From Arthrobacter cheniae (lineage in GTDB: Bacteria; Actinomycetota; Actinomycetes; Actinomycetales; Micrococcaceae), in assembly GCF_003602275.1 (NCBI RefSeq), contig NZ_QZVT01000002.1, positions 310,001 to 374,000 of the forward strand: a DNA stretch of 64,000 nucleotides, written 5' to 3'. This document shows positions 1 to 8,267 of this stretch, in pieces (the first letter of the stretch is position 1; each line of letters begins with the position of its first letter). Under the pieces are notes generated by a model that did not search any database, had not been told where the DNA came from, and saw only the letters and a program-made list of their open reading frames with translations. A program made the translations under genes and the position numbers.

Positions 1-1119
1 GGAGTGGAGGAAGTTGCGCTGGCCGAAGCGGCACGGCACACTGCCGAGGCACTCCCGATGAACCTGGATGCTGGCGCCCATGCGGATCAGGGCATCGGTG
101 AAACCGAAACGGTTTTCGTAGACCGTCTCGTGGACGATGGACACGCCGGAGGCCTGCGTGAGGGCGACGATGAGCGGCTGCTGCCAGTCGGTCATGAAGC
201 CGGGGTGGACGTCCGTCTCGAGGACGAGCGGGGAGAGGGGCTTACCCGGGTGGTAGAAACGGATGCCGTCGTCGTCGACGTCGAAGGCTCCGCCGATCTT
301 CCGGTAGGTGTTCAGGAACGCGGTGAGGTCGAGCTGCCGGGCACCCTCCACGTAGATGTCACCCTTGGTGACCAGTGCGGCGGATGCCCAGGAGGCCGTC
401 TCGTTACGGTCCGAGATCGCCTTGTGGTTGTACCCTGTCAGTTCCTTGACGCCCTCGATGCGGATGACGCGGTCCGTCTGGACCGTGATGATCGCGCCCA
501 TCTTCTGCAGGACGGCGATCAGGTCCATGATCTCCGGTTCGACGGCGGCACCCGACAGCTCGGTGATGCCATCGGCGCGGATGGCCGTGAGAAGCACCTG
601 CTCCGTTGCTCCGACGCTCGGGTACGGGAGGGTCAGCTTCGCGCCGTGGAGGCCCTTCGGTGCGGAGATGGAAATACCGCCGGGACGCTTGTCGACGACG
701 GCGCCGAAGTTGCGGAGGACCTCGAGGTGGTAGTCGATCGGGCGGTCACCGATCTTGCAGCCGCCGAGGTCGGGGATGAAGGCCTCGCCGATGCTGTGCA
801 TGAGGGGCCCGCAGAACAGGATGGGGATGCGGGAATCGCCGGCGTGGGCGTCGATGTCCTTGGAGCGGGCCATCTTCGCCTCGCTCGGGTCCATGGTGAG
901 GTCGCCGGTGACCGGGTCCTTGGTGACCGTGACGCCATGCAGCTGCAGCAGGCTGGTGACGACGTCGACGTCCTTGATCTCGGGGACGTTCCGGAGCACG
1001 GACGGCGTGTTGCCGAGGAGTGAGGCGACCATGGCCTTCGGAACCAGGTTCTTCGCCCCGCGGACGGATACCTTGCCCGTCAACGGAATGCCGCCGCGAA
1101 TGGTCAGAACGCTACCCAT
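1..1119 (-). CDS. murA: UDP-N-acetylglucosamine 1-carboxyvinyltransferase (3' end outside window)
   Basis: MurA transfers enolpyruvate from PEP to UDP-GlcNAc, the first committed cytoplasmic step of peptidoglycan synthesis. The reading frame opens with ATG at 1119 and runs off the window start after 373 codons, so about 60-70 C-terminal residues are missing. Visible family marks are the N-terminal RGAKN segment (Lys that binds substrate) and the loop GGCKIGDRP, whose Cys is residue 121 and corresponds to the PEP-adduct, fosfomycin-target cysteine; some actinobacteria have Asp there, so this enzyme should be fosfomycin-sensitive at the target level. It lies downstream of leuD on the same strand across a 221-bp spacer (1120-1340) in which I see no gene. 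Confidence 0.96.
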   Translation of the reverse strand, partial: MGSVLTIRGGIPLTGKVSVRGAKNLVPKAMVASLLGNTPSVLRNVPEIKDVDVVTSLLQLHGVTVTKDPVTGDLTMDPSEAKMARSKDIDAHAGDSRIPILFCGPLMHSIGEAFIPDLGGCKIGDRPIDYHLEVLRNFGAVVDKRPGGISISAPKGLHGAKLTLPYPSVGATEQVLLTAIRADGITELSGAAVEPEIMDLIAVLQKMGAIITVQTDRVIRIEGVKELTGYNHKAISDRNETASWASAALVTKGDIYVEGARQLDLTAFLNTYRKIGGAFDVDDDGIRFYHPGKPLSPLVLETDVHPGFMTDWQQPLIVALTQASGVSIVHETVYENRFGFTDALIRMGASIQVHRECLGSVPCRFGQRNFLHS

Positions 1120-1340
1120 GAATACCTATTTTCCTCATACGTTTAGCCCCCGCGGAGTCGAAAATGCTCGTTCCAAGCATAGGAGCACCCCGGGGCAGAC
1201 AGAAATACAAGGGTACTTCGTGCGCACCCTCTTCCATGATAGGAACCCCCGCGGGTGCGCCGGCATTCCGGCAGGCCCTTCGAACGGCACGTGACCTGCG
1301 CGACATCCACCTACGGGAAGCCCGGTCACCGAACCGTGGT

Positions 1341-1940
1341 TCAGCTGCGGACGGGCAGCGTCGTCGGCTTGAAGGACGGGCGACGGGCTTCGAACGCCGT
1401 GATGTGCTCTTCCTGGCGAAGCGTCAGGCCGATGTCGTCCAGCCCTTCGAGCAGGCGCCAGCGCGTGTAGTCGTCGATCTGGAAGGGTGCACTCACGGAG
1501 CCGCACTGTACGCTGCGGGATACGAGGTCCACGGTCACGGTGGTGCCCGGCTCGTTCTCGATCACCTTCCAGATGAGCTCGATGTCATCCTGCGCCACCT
1601 GCGCGGCGACGAGTCCCTGCTTCCCGGAGTTGCCGCGGAAGATGTCGGCGAAGCGCGAGGACAGCACCGCGCGGAAGCCATAGTCCTTCAGGGCCCAGAC
1701 GGCGTGCTCGCGGGAGGAGCCGGTGCCGAAATCCGGGCCGGCGACGAGGACGGAGCCGCGGGAATAGGGCTCCCGGTTGAGGATGAAGCTCTCCTCCTTA
1801 CGCCATTCCGCGAAGAGCGCATCTTCGAATCCCGTGCGGGTGATGCGCTTGAGATAGACGGCGGGGATGATCTGGTCGGTGTCGATGTTGCTCTGGCGCA
1901 GCGGAACGCCGATGCCGGTGTGCGTGGTGATCTTCTCCAT
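1341..1940 (-). CDS. leuD: 3-isopropylmalate dehydratase small subunit
   Basis: LeuD is the small (swivelling-domain) subunit of isopropylmalate isomerase, which with LeuC interconverts 2- and 3-isopropylmalate in leucine synthesis. The 199-residue product has the normal length and the family features near the N-terminus: [19 protein letters not shown], and the [11 protein letters not shown] motif around residues 75-85 that contributes to the active site. The start ATG at 1940 follows the leuC stop by nine bases, so the two are co-transcribed, as is usual. The last residues show no truncation. Confidence 0.97.
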   Translation of the reverse strand: MEKITTHTGIGVPLRQSNIDTDQIIPAVYLKRITRTGFEDALFAEWRKEESFILNREPYSRGSVLVAGPDFGTGSSREHAVWALKDYGFRAVLSSRFADIFRGNSGKQGLVAAQVAQDDIELIWKVIENEPGTTVTVDLVSRSVQCGSVSAPFQIDDYTRWRLLEGLDDIGLTLRQEEHITAFEARRPSFKPTTLPVRS

Positions 1941-1949
1941 GGCGGGCTC

Positions 1950-3443
1950 CTAGGCTGCTGGCACGGTGGGCGTTGCGGACGCAGTGTCCGCGGGATTTAC
2001 GGCAGAGGCGCCCGTACTGCCCGGCAGCGGACCGAGGTCCGACGGCGAACTGAGGGTACCGCGCACGGCCGTGGCGGCGGCGACGACGGGTGAGACAAGG
2101 TGCGTGCGTCCGCCCTTGCCCTGGCGTCCCTCGAAGTTGCGGTTCGAGGTCGAGGCGCAGCGCTCCCCCGGCGCGAGCTGGTCGGGATTCATGCCGAGGC
2201 ACATGGAGCAACCAGCGAACCTCCACTCGGCTCCGAAGTCCTTGAACACACGGTCCAGGCCCTCGGCTTCGGCCTGCAGGCGCACCCGGGCTGACCCCGG
2301 GACGACCATCATCCGGATCGCGGGATCCTTGTCCCGTCCCCTGATGATGTCTGCCGCGATGCGGAGGTCCTCGATGCGGCTGTTGGTGCAGGAGCCGAGG
2401 AACACGGTGTCGACGCGGATGTCCTTCATCGGCGTGCCGGGCTCGAGGGCCATGTAGTCCAGGGCCCTCGTGCAGGCGGCCTTGTCGTTCTCGTCCGCGA
2501 AGTCGTCCGGTGACGGCACGGCCTGGGAGAGGGAGACCCCCTGGCCCGGATTCGTGCCCCAGGTGACGAAGGGCTCGAGCTCGTTCGCGTCGAGGAACAC
2601 CTCGGCGTCGAAGACGGCGTCGTCGTCGGTGCGCAATTCACGCCAGTCGGCGACGGCGGCATCCCAGTCCTCGCCCTGCGGAGCGTGCGGGCGGCCCTCG
2701 AGGTACGCGAACGTGGTCTCGTCCGGCGCAACCATGCCGGCGCGGGCACCGGCCTCGATGGACATGTTGCAGATGGTCATGCGCGCTTCCATCGACAGTG
2801 CCCGGATGGCCGACCCGCGGTACTCGAGCACGTAGCCCTGGCCGCCGCCGGTGCCGATCTTGGCGATCACCGCCAGGATGATGTCCTTCGAGGTCACACC
2901 GGGCTTGAGCGTGCCCTCGACCGTGACGCCCATGGTCCTGAAGGGCTTCAGCGACAGGGTCTGGGTGGCCATCACGTGCTCCACCTCCGACGTCCCGATA
3001 CCGATGGCGAGCGCCCCGAACGCTCCGTGCGTCGACGTGTGCGAATCGCCGCACACGACCGTCAGACCCGGCTGGGTCAGGCCGAGCTGCGGACCGACGA
3101 CGTGGACGATGCCTTGCTCGGCGTCACCGAGCGAGTGCAGGCGGACGCCGAATTCGCGGCAGTTCGCTCGGAGGGTCTCGATCTGCGTCCGGCTGGTGAG
3201 ATCGGCGATCGGCTTGTCGATATCCAGCGTCGGAGTGTTGTGGTCCTCGGTGGCGATCGTCAGGTCGGGGCGGCGCAGCGGCCGACCGGCAAGGCGGAGG
3301 CCCTCAAACGCCTGCGGCGAGGTCACCTCGTGCACGAGGTGCAGGTCGATGTAGAGGAGGTCGGGCTGCGCTTCGGCGCCGACGACCTCGCCCTTGCGGA
3401 CCACGTGCGCGTCCCAGACCTTCTCTGCAAGTGTCTTGCCCAT
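1950..3443 (-). CDS. leuC: 3-isopropylmalate dehydratase large subunit
   Basis: LeuC is the aconitase-type [4Fe-4S] subunit of isopropylmalate isomerase. Cluster ligands are visible in [12 protein letters not shown] and in the [12 protein letters not shown] segment, and the [12 protein letters not shown] stretch is the usual family signature. At 497 residues it is longer than the typical ~470. The excess is a low-complexity Ala/Pro/Thr/Ser C-terminal tail of roughly 25 residues after the conserved end, of unknown role. ATG at 3443. It is transcribed divergently from the IclR regulator at 3590, and the 146-bp spacer holds a perfect inverted repeat that is a likely operator. Confidence 0.97.
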   Translation of the reverse strand: MGKTLAEKVWDAHVVRKGEVVGAEAQPDLLYIDLHLVHEVTSPQAFEGLRLAGRPLRRPDLTIATEDHNTPTLDIDKPIADLTSRTQIETLRANCREFGVRLHSLGDAEQGIVHVVGPQLGLTQPGLTVVCGDSHTSTHGAFGALAIGIGTSEVEHVMATQTLSLKPFRTMGVTVEGTLKPGVTSKDIILAVIAKIGTGGGQGYVLEYRGSAIRALSMEARMTICNMSIEAGARAGMVAPDETTFAYLEGRPHAPQGEDWDAAVADWRELRTDDDAVFDAEVFLDANELEPFVTWGTNPGQGVSLSQAVPSPDDFADENDKAACTRALDYMALEPGTPMKDIRVDTVFLGSCTNSRIEDLRIAADIIRGRDKDPAIRMMVVPGSARVRLQAEAEGLDRVFKDFGAEWRFAGCSMCLGMNPDQLAPGERCASTSNRNFEGRQGKGGRTHLVSPVVAAATAVRGTLSSPSDLGPLPGSTGASAVNPADTASATPTVPAA

Positions 3444-3558
3444 GACGATCGTCCTTTTCTGTTCCGAAGCGCCACACCGGTGGGGCGGCGGCTGTCGGGA
3501 CCAACGGTGGAGTCAACTCAACCAGTGCCCGACAGTTGGTGCCAGCCGGACGGCTTGC

Positions 3559-3575
3559 GTCTCAGATAATGAGAC
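3559..3575. promoter_or_regulatory. probable NdgR/LtbR operator in the leuC / iclR divergent promoter region
   Basis: A perfect inverted repeat with 6-bp arms, GTCTCA and TGAGAC, separated by five bases (GATAA). It lies 15 bases upstream of the regulator start and 115 bases upstream of leuC. The symmetry and position between an IclR-family gene and leuCD suggest the site through which this regulator controls both directions. NdgR/LtbR proteins of Streptomyces and Corynebacterium are known to bind upstream of leuCD. The assignment of this exact sequence is inference. Confidence 0.65.
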
Positions 3576-3589
3576 TGCAATATCATCCT

Positions 3590-4309
3590 ATGGACAATTC
3601 TAGCGGCGTCGGAGTCATCGACAAGGCCGCGCTCGTGCTCGACGCCCTCGAGGCCGGACCGACGACGCTCGCACAGCTCGTCGCCTCCACGGGCCTCGCC
3701 CGGCCCACCGTCCACCGGCTGGCTCTCGCCCTCGCACACCACAGGCTCGTGGGACGCGACATTCAGGGGCGCTTCGTGCTCGGCAGCAGGCTCGTCGAAC
3801 TGGCGTCCGCGGCCGGCGAGGACCGCCTGATCGCGGCGGCGGGACCCGTCCTGCTCAACCTGAGGGACGCGACGGGCGAAAGCGCGCAACTTTTCCGGCG
3901 CCAGGGTGACTGGCGCGTGTGCGTAGCCTCCGCCGAGCGACCCGTGGGCCTGCGCGACACCATCCCGGTGGGGACGCAGCTATCCATGAGGGCCGGCTCG
4001 GCCGCGCAGTGCCTGCTCGCCTGGGAGGACCACGACCGCCTGCTGAAGGGCCTGCAGCACGCACGCTTCACGCCGACGGTACTGGCGGGAGTCCGTCGTC
4101 GCGGGTGGGCCCAAAGCCTCGGCGAGCGTGAGGCGGGAGTCGCTTCGGTCTCGGCTCCCGTGCGTGGACCATCCGGAAGGGTGATCGCCGCCGTGTCGAT
4201 CTCCGGTCCCATGGAGCGCCTCACCCGCCAACCGGGGCGCATCCACGCCGAGGTCGTCTCCGACGCGGCCCGCCAGCTGACGCTTGCGGTCGCCAAGGCG
4301 GCGGACTGA
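3590..4309 (+). CDS. ndgR: IclR-family transcriptional regulator, NdgR/LtbR type
   Basis: A 239-residue IclR protein: N-terminal winged helix-turn-helix (about residues 1-65, with TLAQLVASTGLARPTVHRLALAL) and a C-terminal ligand-binding domain. The very close fit of the N-terminus and length to NdgR of Streptomyces and LtbR of Corynebacterium, plus divergence from leuCD, indicates a regulator of leucine and other amino acid biosynthesis genes. I place the start at ATG 3590 because the open frame upstream covers the promoter and operator. The stop is followed after one base by the next gene, so the two may be co-transcribed. Confidence 0.88.
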   Translation: MDNSSGVGVIDKAALVLDALEAGPTTLAQLVASTGLARPTVHRLALALAHHRLVGRDIQGRFVLGSRLVELASAAGEDRLIAAAGPVLLNLRDATGESAQLFRRQGDWRVCVASAERPVGLRDTIPVGTQLSMRAGSAAQCLLAWEDHDRLLKGLQHARFTPTVLAGVRRRGWAQSLGEREAGVASVSAPVRGPSGRVIAAVSISGPMERLTRQPGRIHAEVVSDAARQLTLAVAKAAD

Positions 4310-4310
4310 C

Positions 4311-4901
4311 ATGGGCGCACCGGATCAGGGGAACACGGTCGGGCTGAAGCAGCGGTATGCGATCTTCCTGCGCGGCGTGAATGTAGGCGGTATTACCGTT
4401 CGGATGGCCGATCTCCGGAGCGTGCTCGGGACCCTGCCCCTGACCGACGTCGCGACCGTCCTCGCGAGCGGCAACGTCACGTGCACCTCGGAACTGGACG
4501 CTGCAGCCATCAAGGACCTCGTCGAGGACGCGCTGCGTCGCCGGTTCCAGTACCAGGCGTGGGTGATCGTCGTCGGACGGGCGGATCTTGCGGCCGTGGC
4601 GGCATCCGTGCCGACACGTCCGGACGGCGGTGACGGCACGTCTGTGGCGCCACCCGACGTCCACACCTATGTGACTCTGTTCACTGGTAGGGACGAACTC
4701 ACTGCCTTCCTCGACGACGCGAACGGCATCGAGGAGCAGCCGACCGTGCTCGCGGGTCGGACCGCCGTCGCGTGGTTCTCCCCCAAGGGCCGGTCGACGG
4801 ACGTCCCCCTCGCGAAACTGCTGGCGCGCTCGCGCTTCGCCGCCGTCTCCACGACGAGGAACATCAACACCATCGAGAAGGTCCTGGGACTGCTCGGCTG
4901 A
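4311..4901 (+). CDS. DUF1697 domain protein
   Basis: A 196-residue protein with the DUF1697 hallmarks: N-terminal YAIFLRGVNVGG, the LASGNVTCTS segment, and a C-terminal TTRNINTIEKVLGLL. The biochemical function of this family is unknown. ATG 4311 lies one base after the ndgR stop, which implies translational coupling or read-through. A longer frame from 4284 would overlap ndgR and is less likely. Confidence 0.85.
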   Translation: MGAPDQGNTVGLKQRYAIFLRGVNVGGITVRMADLRSVLGTLPLTDVATVLASGNVTCTSELDAAAIKDLVEDALRRRFQYQAWVIVVGRADLAAVAASVPTRPDGGDGTSVAPPDVHTYVTLFTGRDELTAFLDDANGIEEQPTVLAGRTAVAWFSPKGRSTDVPLAKLLARSRFAAVSTTRNINTIEKVLGLLG

Positions 4902-4978
4902 TCGGTGGCGTCCGAACGCCGGACAAGCACCGTCCCGCCTGAGCGCTCCGGCCGGTACTCCCGCTCCCGTTGCCGCGA

Positions 4979-5353
4979 CTAGGCCGGTTTGGCGTACGTT
5001 GCCGCGCTCATGATCTCGTAGCCCACGAACGTCTCGTCGTTCTCGACCCAGGCGTCGTGGCCGGCGGGTATCGAGTAGGCGTCGCCGGCGTGGATCGTGG
5101 TGCGGGTTCCGTCCTCCATCTCCACTGCCAGGGTCCCGGCGGTGCAGACCCCTAGGTGGTTGTTCTGGCAGCTCTCGGTGTGGACCACGGTCTTGACGGT
5201 CTCGGACCATCGCCAGCCGGGCTCGAATGTGAACCTGCCCAGCGTGGTGTCGCCGAGGCTGACCACGTCGACTTCGGTTTTCGGCGGACGGCGCTTTTCA
5301 TCGGGCTCGTTGAAGGATTTCGATTCAAGGGCGTTGACAGTTATGGCAGGCAT
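4979..5353 (-). CDS. cupin-domain protein
   Basis: A 124-residue single-domain cupin. The core beta-barrel is visible as GWRWSETVKTVVHTESCQNNH, then HLGVCTAGTLAVEMEDG, then HAGDAYSIPAGHDAWVENDE. Histidines in the first motif and the final PxGH motif could bind a metal, but substrate is unknown. Start ATG 5353 is preceded by a strong GGAGGACAAA ribosome site. The gene stands alone: the neighbours are convergent on the left and divergent on the right. The 298-bp region 5354-5651 upstream holds no gene that I can support. Confidence 0.8.
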   Translation of the reverse strand: MPAITVNALESKSFNEPDEKRRPPKTEVDVVSLGDTTLGRFTFEPGWRWSETVKTVVHTESCQNNHLGVCTAGTLAVEMEDGTRTTIHAGDAYSIPAGHDAWVENDETFVGYEIMSAATYAKPA

Positions 5354-5651
5354 TTTGTCCTCCTCGATGGGTTGCTTCTAACCGTTCATCCGGAGGAGAA
5401 AGCAGATGCTCCGGGAATGAGGATCCGGCGGACCCCGATGGGGGCGCCCTGTGAGGGCTGGGCCGAACACGTGCGGGCGACGCTAAAAGCGTGCTCCCAC
5501 CCGTAGTGGATGTCAATGTGCCTGGGCCATCCCGGCATGTCCGTCGCCTGCCCGGGCTACACGGCATGGGCGACCGCCCCGAGGCGGAACCGGCCGGTCA
5601 CACGACCCTACAATGGCCAGAAAAGCACCCGCCGACAGAAGAAGGACAGTC

Positions 5652-6296
5652 ATGCGCCTGATCGCCCAGGATTGCTACAGCCTCGAACAGCAGAAGGGGT
5701 CGCACGGTTTCGTCGTCGTCGGCGCCGGTCGGACCGCGGTGATCGATCCTGGGATGTCGTCCGGGTTCGACGGCGTCATCGCCGAGCTGCGCGCCAACGA
5801 GACGATCACCGGCCCCATCACCGACATCGTCCTCACGCACTACGACGCCGACCACGCCCAGTCGGCACAGCGTCTCCAGGAAGCGCTGGGGGCCACCGTA
5901 TGGATCGGCCGGGACGACGCCGATGTCCTCCGCGGCCGAATCATCCCCAAGACCCTCTTCCGCAAGGTCCTGCAGAGGGTGGCGCGCGTGCCGTTTCCCG
6001 AGGGCGCGCGGGAACTGACCGGTTCGGGCGAGATCTTCCCGGGCCTCAGGTACTTCCCCACCCCGGGCCATACGCCGGGGCACTATGCGTTCCAGTGGCA
6101 GGCGGTGCTGTTCACCGGTGATGCCGCCAAGGTGTCGGCGGACGGCCGGGTCAGCGACTTCTATGCAGTCGTCATCAACGACAAGCCTGTTGCCGCGCGA
6201 ACGGTCCAGCTCCTGGCGGAGCACATCCGCACCGGGTCCGTGGAGTGGATCTGCTCGGGCCACAATGCGATCGCCCGGACCGGCACGGCCTCCTGA
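5652..6296 (+). CDS. metallo-beta-lactamase-fold hydrolase
   Basis: A 214-residue MBL-fold protein, class of hydrolytic enzymes with one or two metals. The metal motif reads THYDADH, so the usual HxHxDH has Asp at its third position. Later family elements are intact: the PTPGHTPGHY segment, FTGDAAK, and a C-terminal SGHNA. Substrate cannot be read from sequence; glyoxalase II-like and lactonase-like roles are possible. I start at ATG 5652 (GAAGGACAGTC just upstream) rather than the in-frame ATG at 5613, which would add 13 residues not typical of the family. Confidence 0.82.
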   Translation: MRLIAQDCYSLEQQKGSHGFVVVGAGRTAVIDPGMSSGFDGVIAELRANETITGPITDIVLTHYDADHAQSAQRLQEALGATVWIGRDDADVLRGRIIPKTLFRKVLQRVARVPFPEGARELTGSGEIFPGLRYFPTPGHTPGHYAFQWQAVLFTGDAAKVSADGRVSDFYAVVINDKPVAARTVQLLAEHIRTGSVEWICSGHNAIARTGTAS

Positions 6297-6311
6297 CGCA
6301 GGCGGACGTGA

Positions 6312-8267
6312 TCAGCCGCGCCCGGAAGCTGCCAGGACGGCCGCGGTGAAGGCGTTGCAGCGCTCGATCTCGTCGGCGACGGGCTGCAGGACGACGTCGT
6401 GCGCCACGCCCGAGCAGGCGTCGAGCAGGCGCTTCCGCACGCGTGACGCACGCCGTCCCGCGCCCCATCGCGCGAGCAGGGCGGCCACGACCCCCAGGAG
6501 GACTCCCGCGGTCAGGCCGCCGAGGATGAGCAGCGTGGGCACAGGGAAACCCTCGACCCGCGGAACGTCGATGGCGGGGAGTTGCAGGAATCCGAGGACT
6601 GCCAGGACCCCGAGCCACGCCAGTCCCGCGACGAGGGCCGCGAAGGCGATCCACTGCAGTACGCCGAAGATGCCCCACCAGGCGCGCCTGCCCGTCTCGA
6701 GGTCCGTCCCGGTGACGGCGGTATCTAGGGCATCCGTCAGCTCCCCCGCAGTGTCGCGGGCGGCGTCGCGGATGGACGTGTGCCACGGTTCGACGACGTC
6801 GCCTGCCGCCGCATCCCCGAACACCCGCAGCGCGTGATCCACCCTCGCACGCTGGGCGGGTTGGGCGAGCGGGAGCGACGAGCGCCGGAGTTCCGGAGCC
6901 ATGTCCTGGGACCGCAGGTTGAGCCGCCGCAGCGGATCGGGCCGGAGCCCCGCGAGCCACCGCGTCACGGGCCAGCCCATGGTTGCGTGCGCGTCGCGGC
7001 GGTAGGCACTGCGGACGGCGTCCACCACGACGCGGACTCCCGCTGCTGATCCGAGCTCGTCGGCCAGTGCGTCCAGCGCACCCCCGGACGGCATGGCGAC
7101 GGCGGGGTCCGCCGTGAAGGGCAGCAGCTCGGCTGCTGACCGCGCCGCGTCCGCCACCATCCTCCGCGTCGCCGCGGCCCGGCTCTCCGCGAGCTCCCGG
7201 ATCTGTCGCGAGAGGTCTCCGACGCCCTGGCCTGTCCTCGCCGACACAGGAAGGACGACGACGTTGCGCAGGCCTTCATCGGCGAGGATCGCTTCGAGCG
7301 AAGCGGTGACCGCGTCGAGGTCTGTGGTGTCCAACCGGTCGGCCTGGTTCAGGGCTACCAGGGTCACGGCCTCGTGCGTCGCCAGCTCCTGCAGGAAGTC
7401 GTGGTGGAGCGCTGCGTCAGCGTACTTCTGGGGATCCACCACCCAGAGCAGGACGTCCACCTGCCCGGCGAGCCGGTGGACGATCTCGCGGTGCGCCAGC
7501 GTGATCGAGTCGAAGTCGGGCAGGTCCAGCAGGATCAGACCTGCAGCGGAATCGAGCGGTACCGGCACTTTCGACGGGACGGTCGAGGAACGGGTCGTCG
7601 ACGTCGAACGCCTGCGCCGCCACCGGAAGAGTCCCCACCTCGGCCGGCGCTCGGCTGCATCACCGGCCTGATCGAGGTTCGTGGGCAGGTCGGCGCTGTC
7701 GCGGCCGGCCTGATCGGGATTCGCGCCGTCGCGGCTACTGTTCCGGGCGGTCGCCGCGACCAGCACCTCGGCAGGTCCGCGTCCCGCGACGCCCTTCCCG
7801 GCCTGTGCCCCATCGATCTGTGCCGGCCCTGCGGGCCCGGTAGGTTCCGCAGCCGGCGCCCCGCCACCTGCCCCGGCCACCAGCAGCGCGCCGTCGGGCA
7901 GTTCCACGCGCTGGCGCACATCGAGCCAGTCGAGCAGCTCGTAGCTCCCCTGCCGTCCCCACACGAGTGCCAGCGGTTCCGACGTCGTAGGCCTCCGCGC
8001 CGCCACCCGAGCCGCATCGGTGCCGCTCAGGGCGTTCACCAGGGAGGACTTTCCGCTGCCGGTGGGTCCGAAGACCCCGACGACGGTGTGGTCACCGGAC
8101 AGGGACCGGCGGGTTCCCGCACGGTCGAGGGCGCTGTGGAGGCGTTCGAGGTGGTCCTGCGGCAGCCGGTCGACGCCGAGGTCGTGGGCCGTCCGCAGTC
8201 GGTCGAGTACCCCCGTGAGGGACGTCCCCAGCTGTGTCTCCGCGGCAGCGTCCAGGTGTCGGCTCAC
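6312..8267 (-). CDS. membrane-anchored GTPase of the dynamin/Era-like (YfjP) group
   Basis: A 651-residue protein. The P-loop GPTGSGKSS is at about residues 67-75, the G3-type DLPDFDS near 250, and NQAD (G4, a variant of NKxD) about 310. Between G1 and G3 lies a ~100-residue Ala/Gly/Pro- and Arg-rich insertion. Two hydrophobic segments near 535-560 and 575-600 should anchor the C-terminus in the membrane. It overlaps the stop of the neighbouring GTPase gene by four bases, so the two are translationally coupled and probably act together, in the manner of paired bacterial dynamin-like proteins. That role is inference. Such proteins are often annotated simply as 'GTPase' or wrongly as ABC transporter. 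Confidence 0.8.
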   Translation of the reverse strand: MSRHLDAAAETQLGTSLTGVLDRLRTAHDLGVDRLPQDHLERLHSALDRAGTRRSLSGDHTVVGVFGPTGSGKSSLVNALSGTDAARVAARRPTTSEPLALVWGRQGSYELLDWLDVRQRVELPDGALLVAGAGGGAPAAEPTGPAGPAQIDGAQAGKGVAGRGPAEVLVAATARNSSRDGANPDQAGRDSADLPTNLDQAGDAAERRPRWGLFRWRRRRSTSTTRSSTVPSKVPVPLDSAAGLILLDLPDFDSITLAHREIVHRLAGQVDVLLWVVDPQKYADAALHHDFLQELATHEAVTLVALNQADRLDTTDLDAVTASLEAILADEGLRNVVVLPVSARTGQGVGDLSRQIRELAESRAAATRRMVADAARSAAELLPFTADPAVAMPSGGALDALADELGSAAGVRVVVDAVRSAYRRDAHATMGWPVTRWLAGLRPDPLRRLNLRSQDMAPELRRSSLPLAQPAQRARVDHALRVFGDAAAGDVVEPWHTSIRDAARDTAGELTDALDTAVTGTDLETGRRAWWGIFGVLQWIAFAALVAGLAWLGVLAVLGFLQLPAIDVPRVEGFPVPTLLILGGLTAGVLLGVVAALLARWGAGRRASRVRKRLLDACSGVAHDVVLQPVADEIERCNAFTAAVLAASGRG

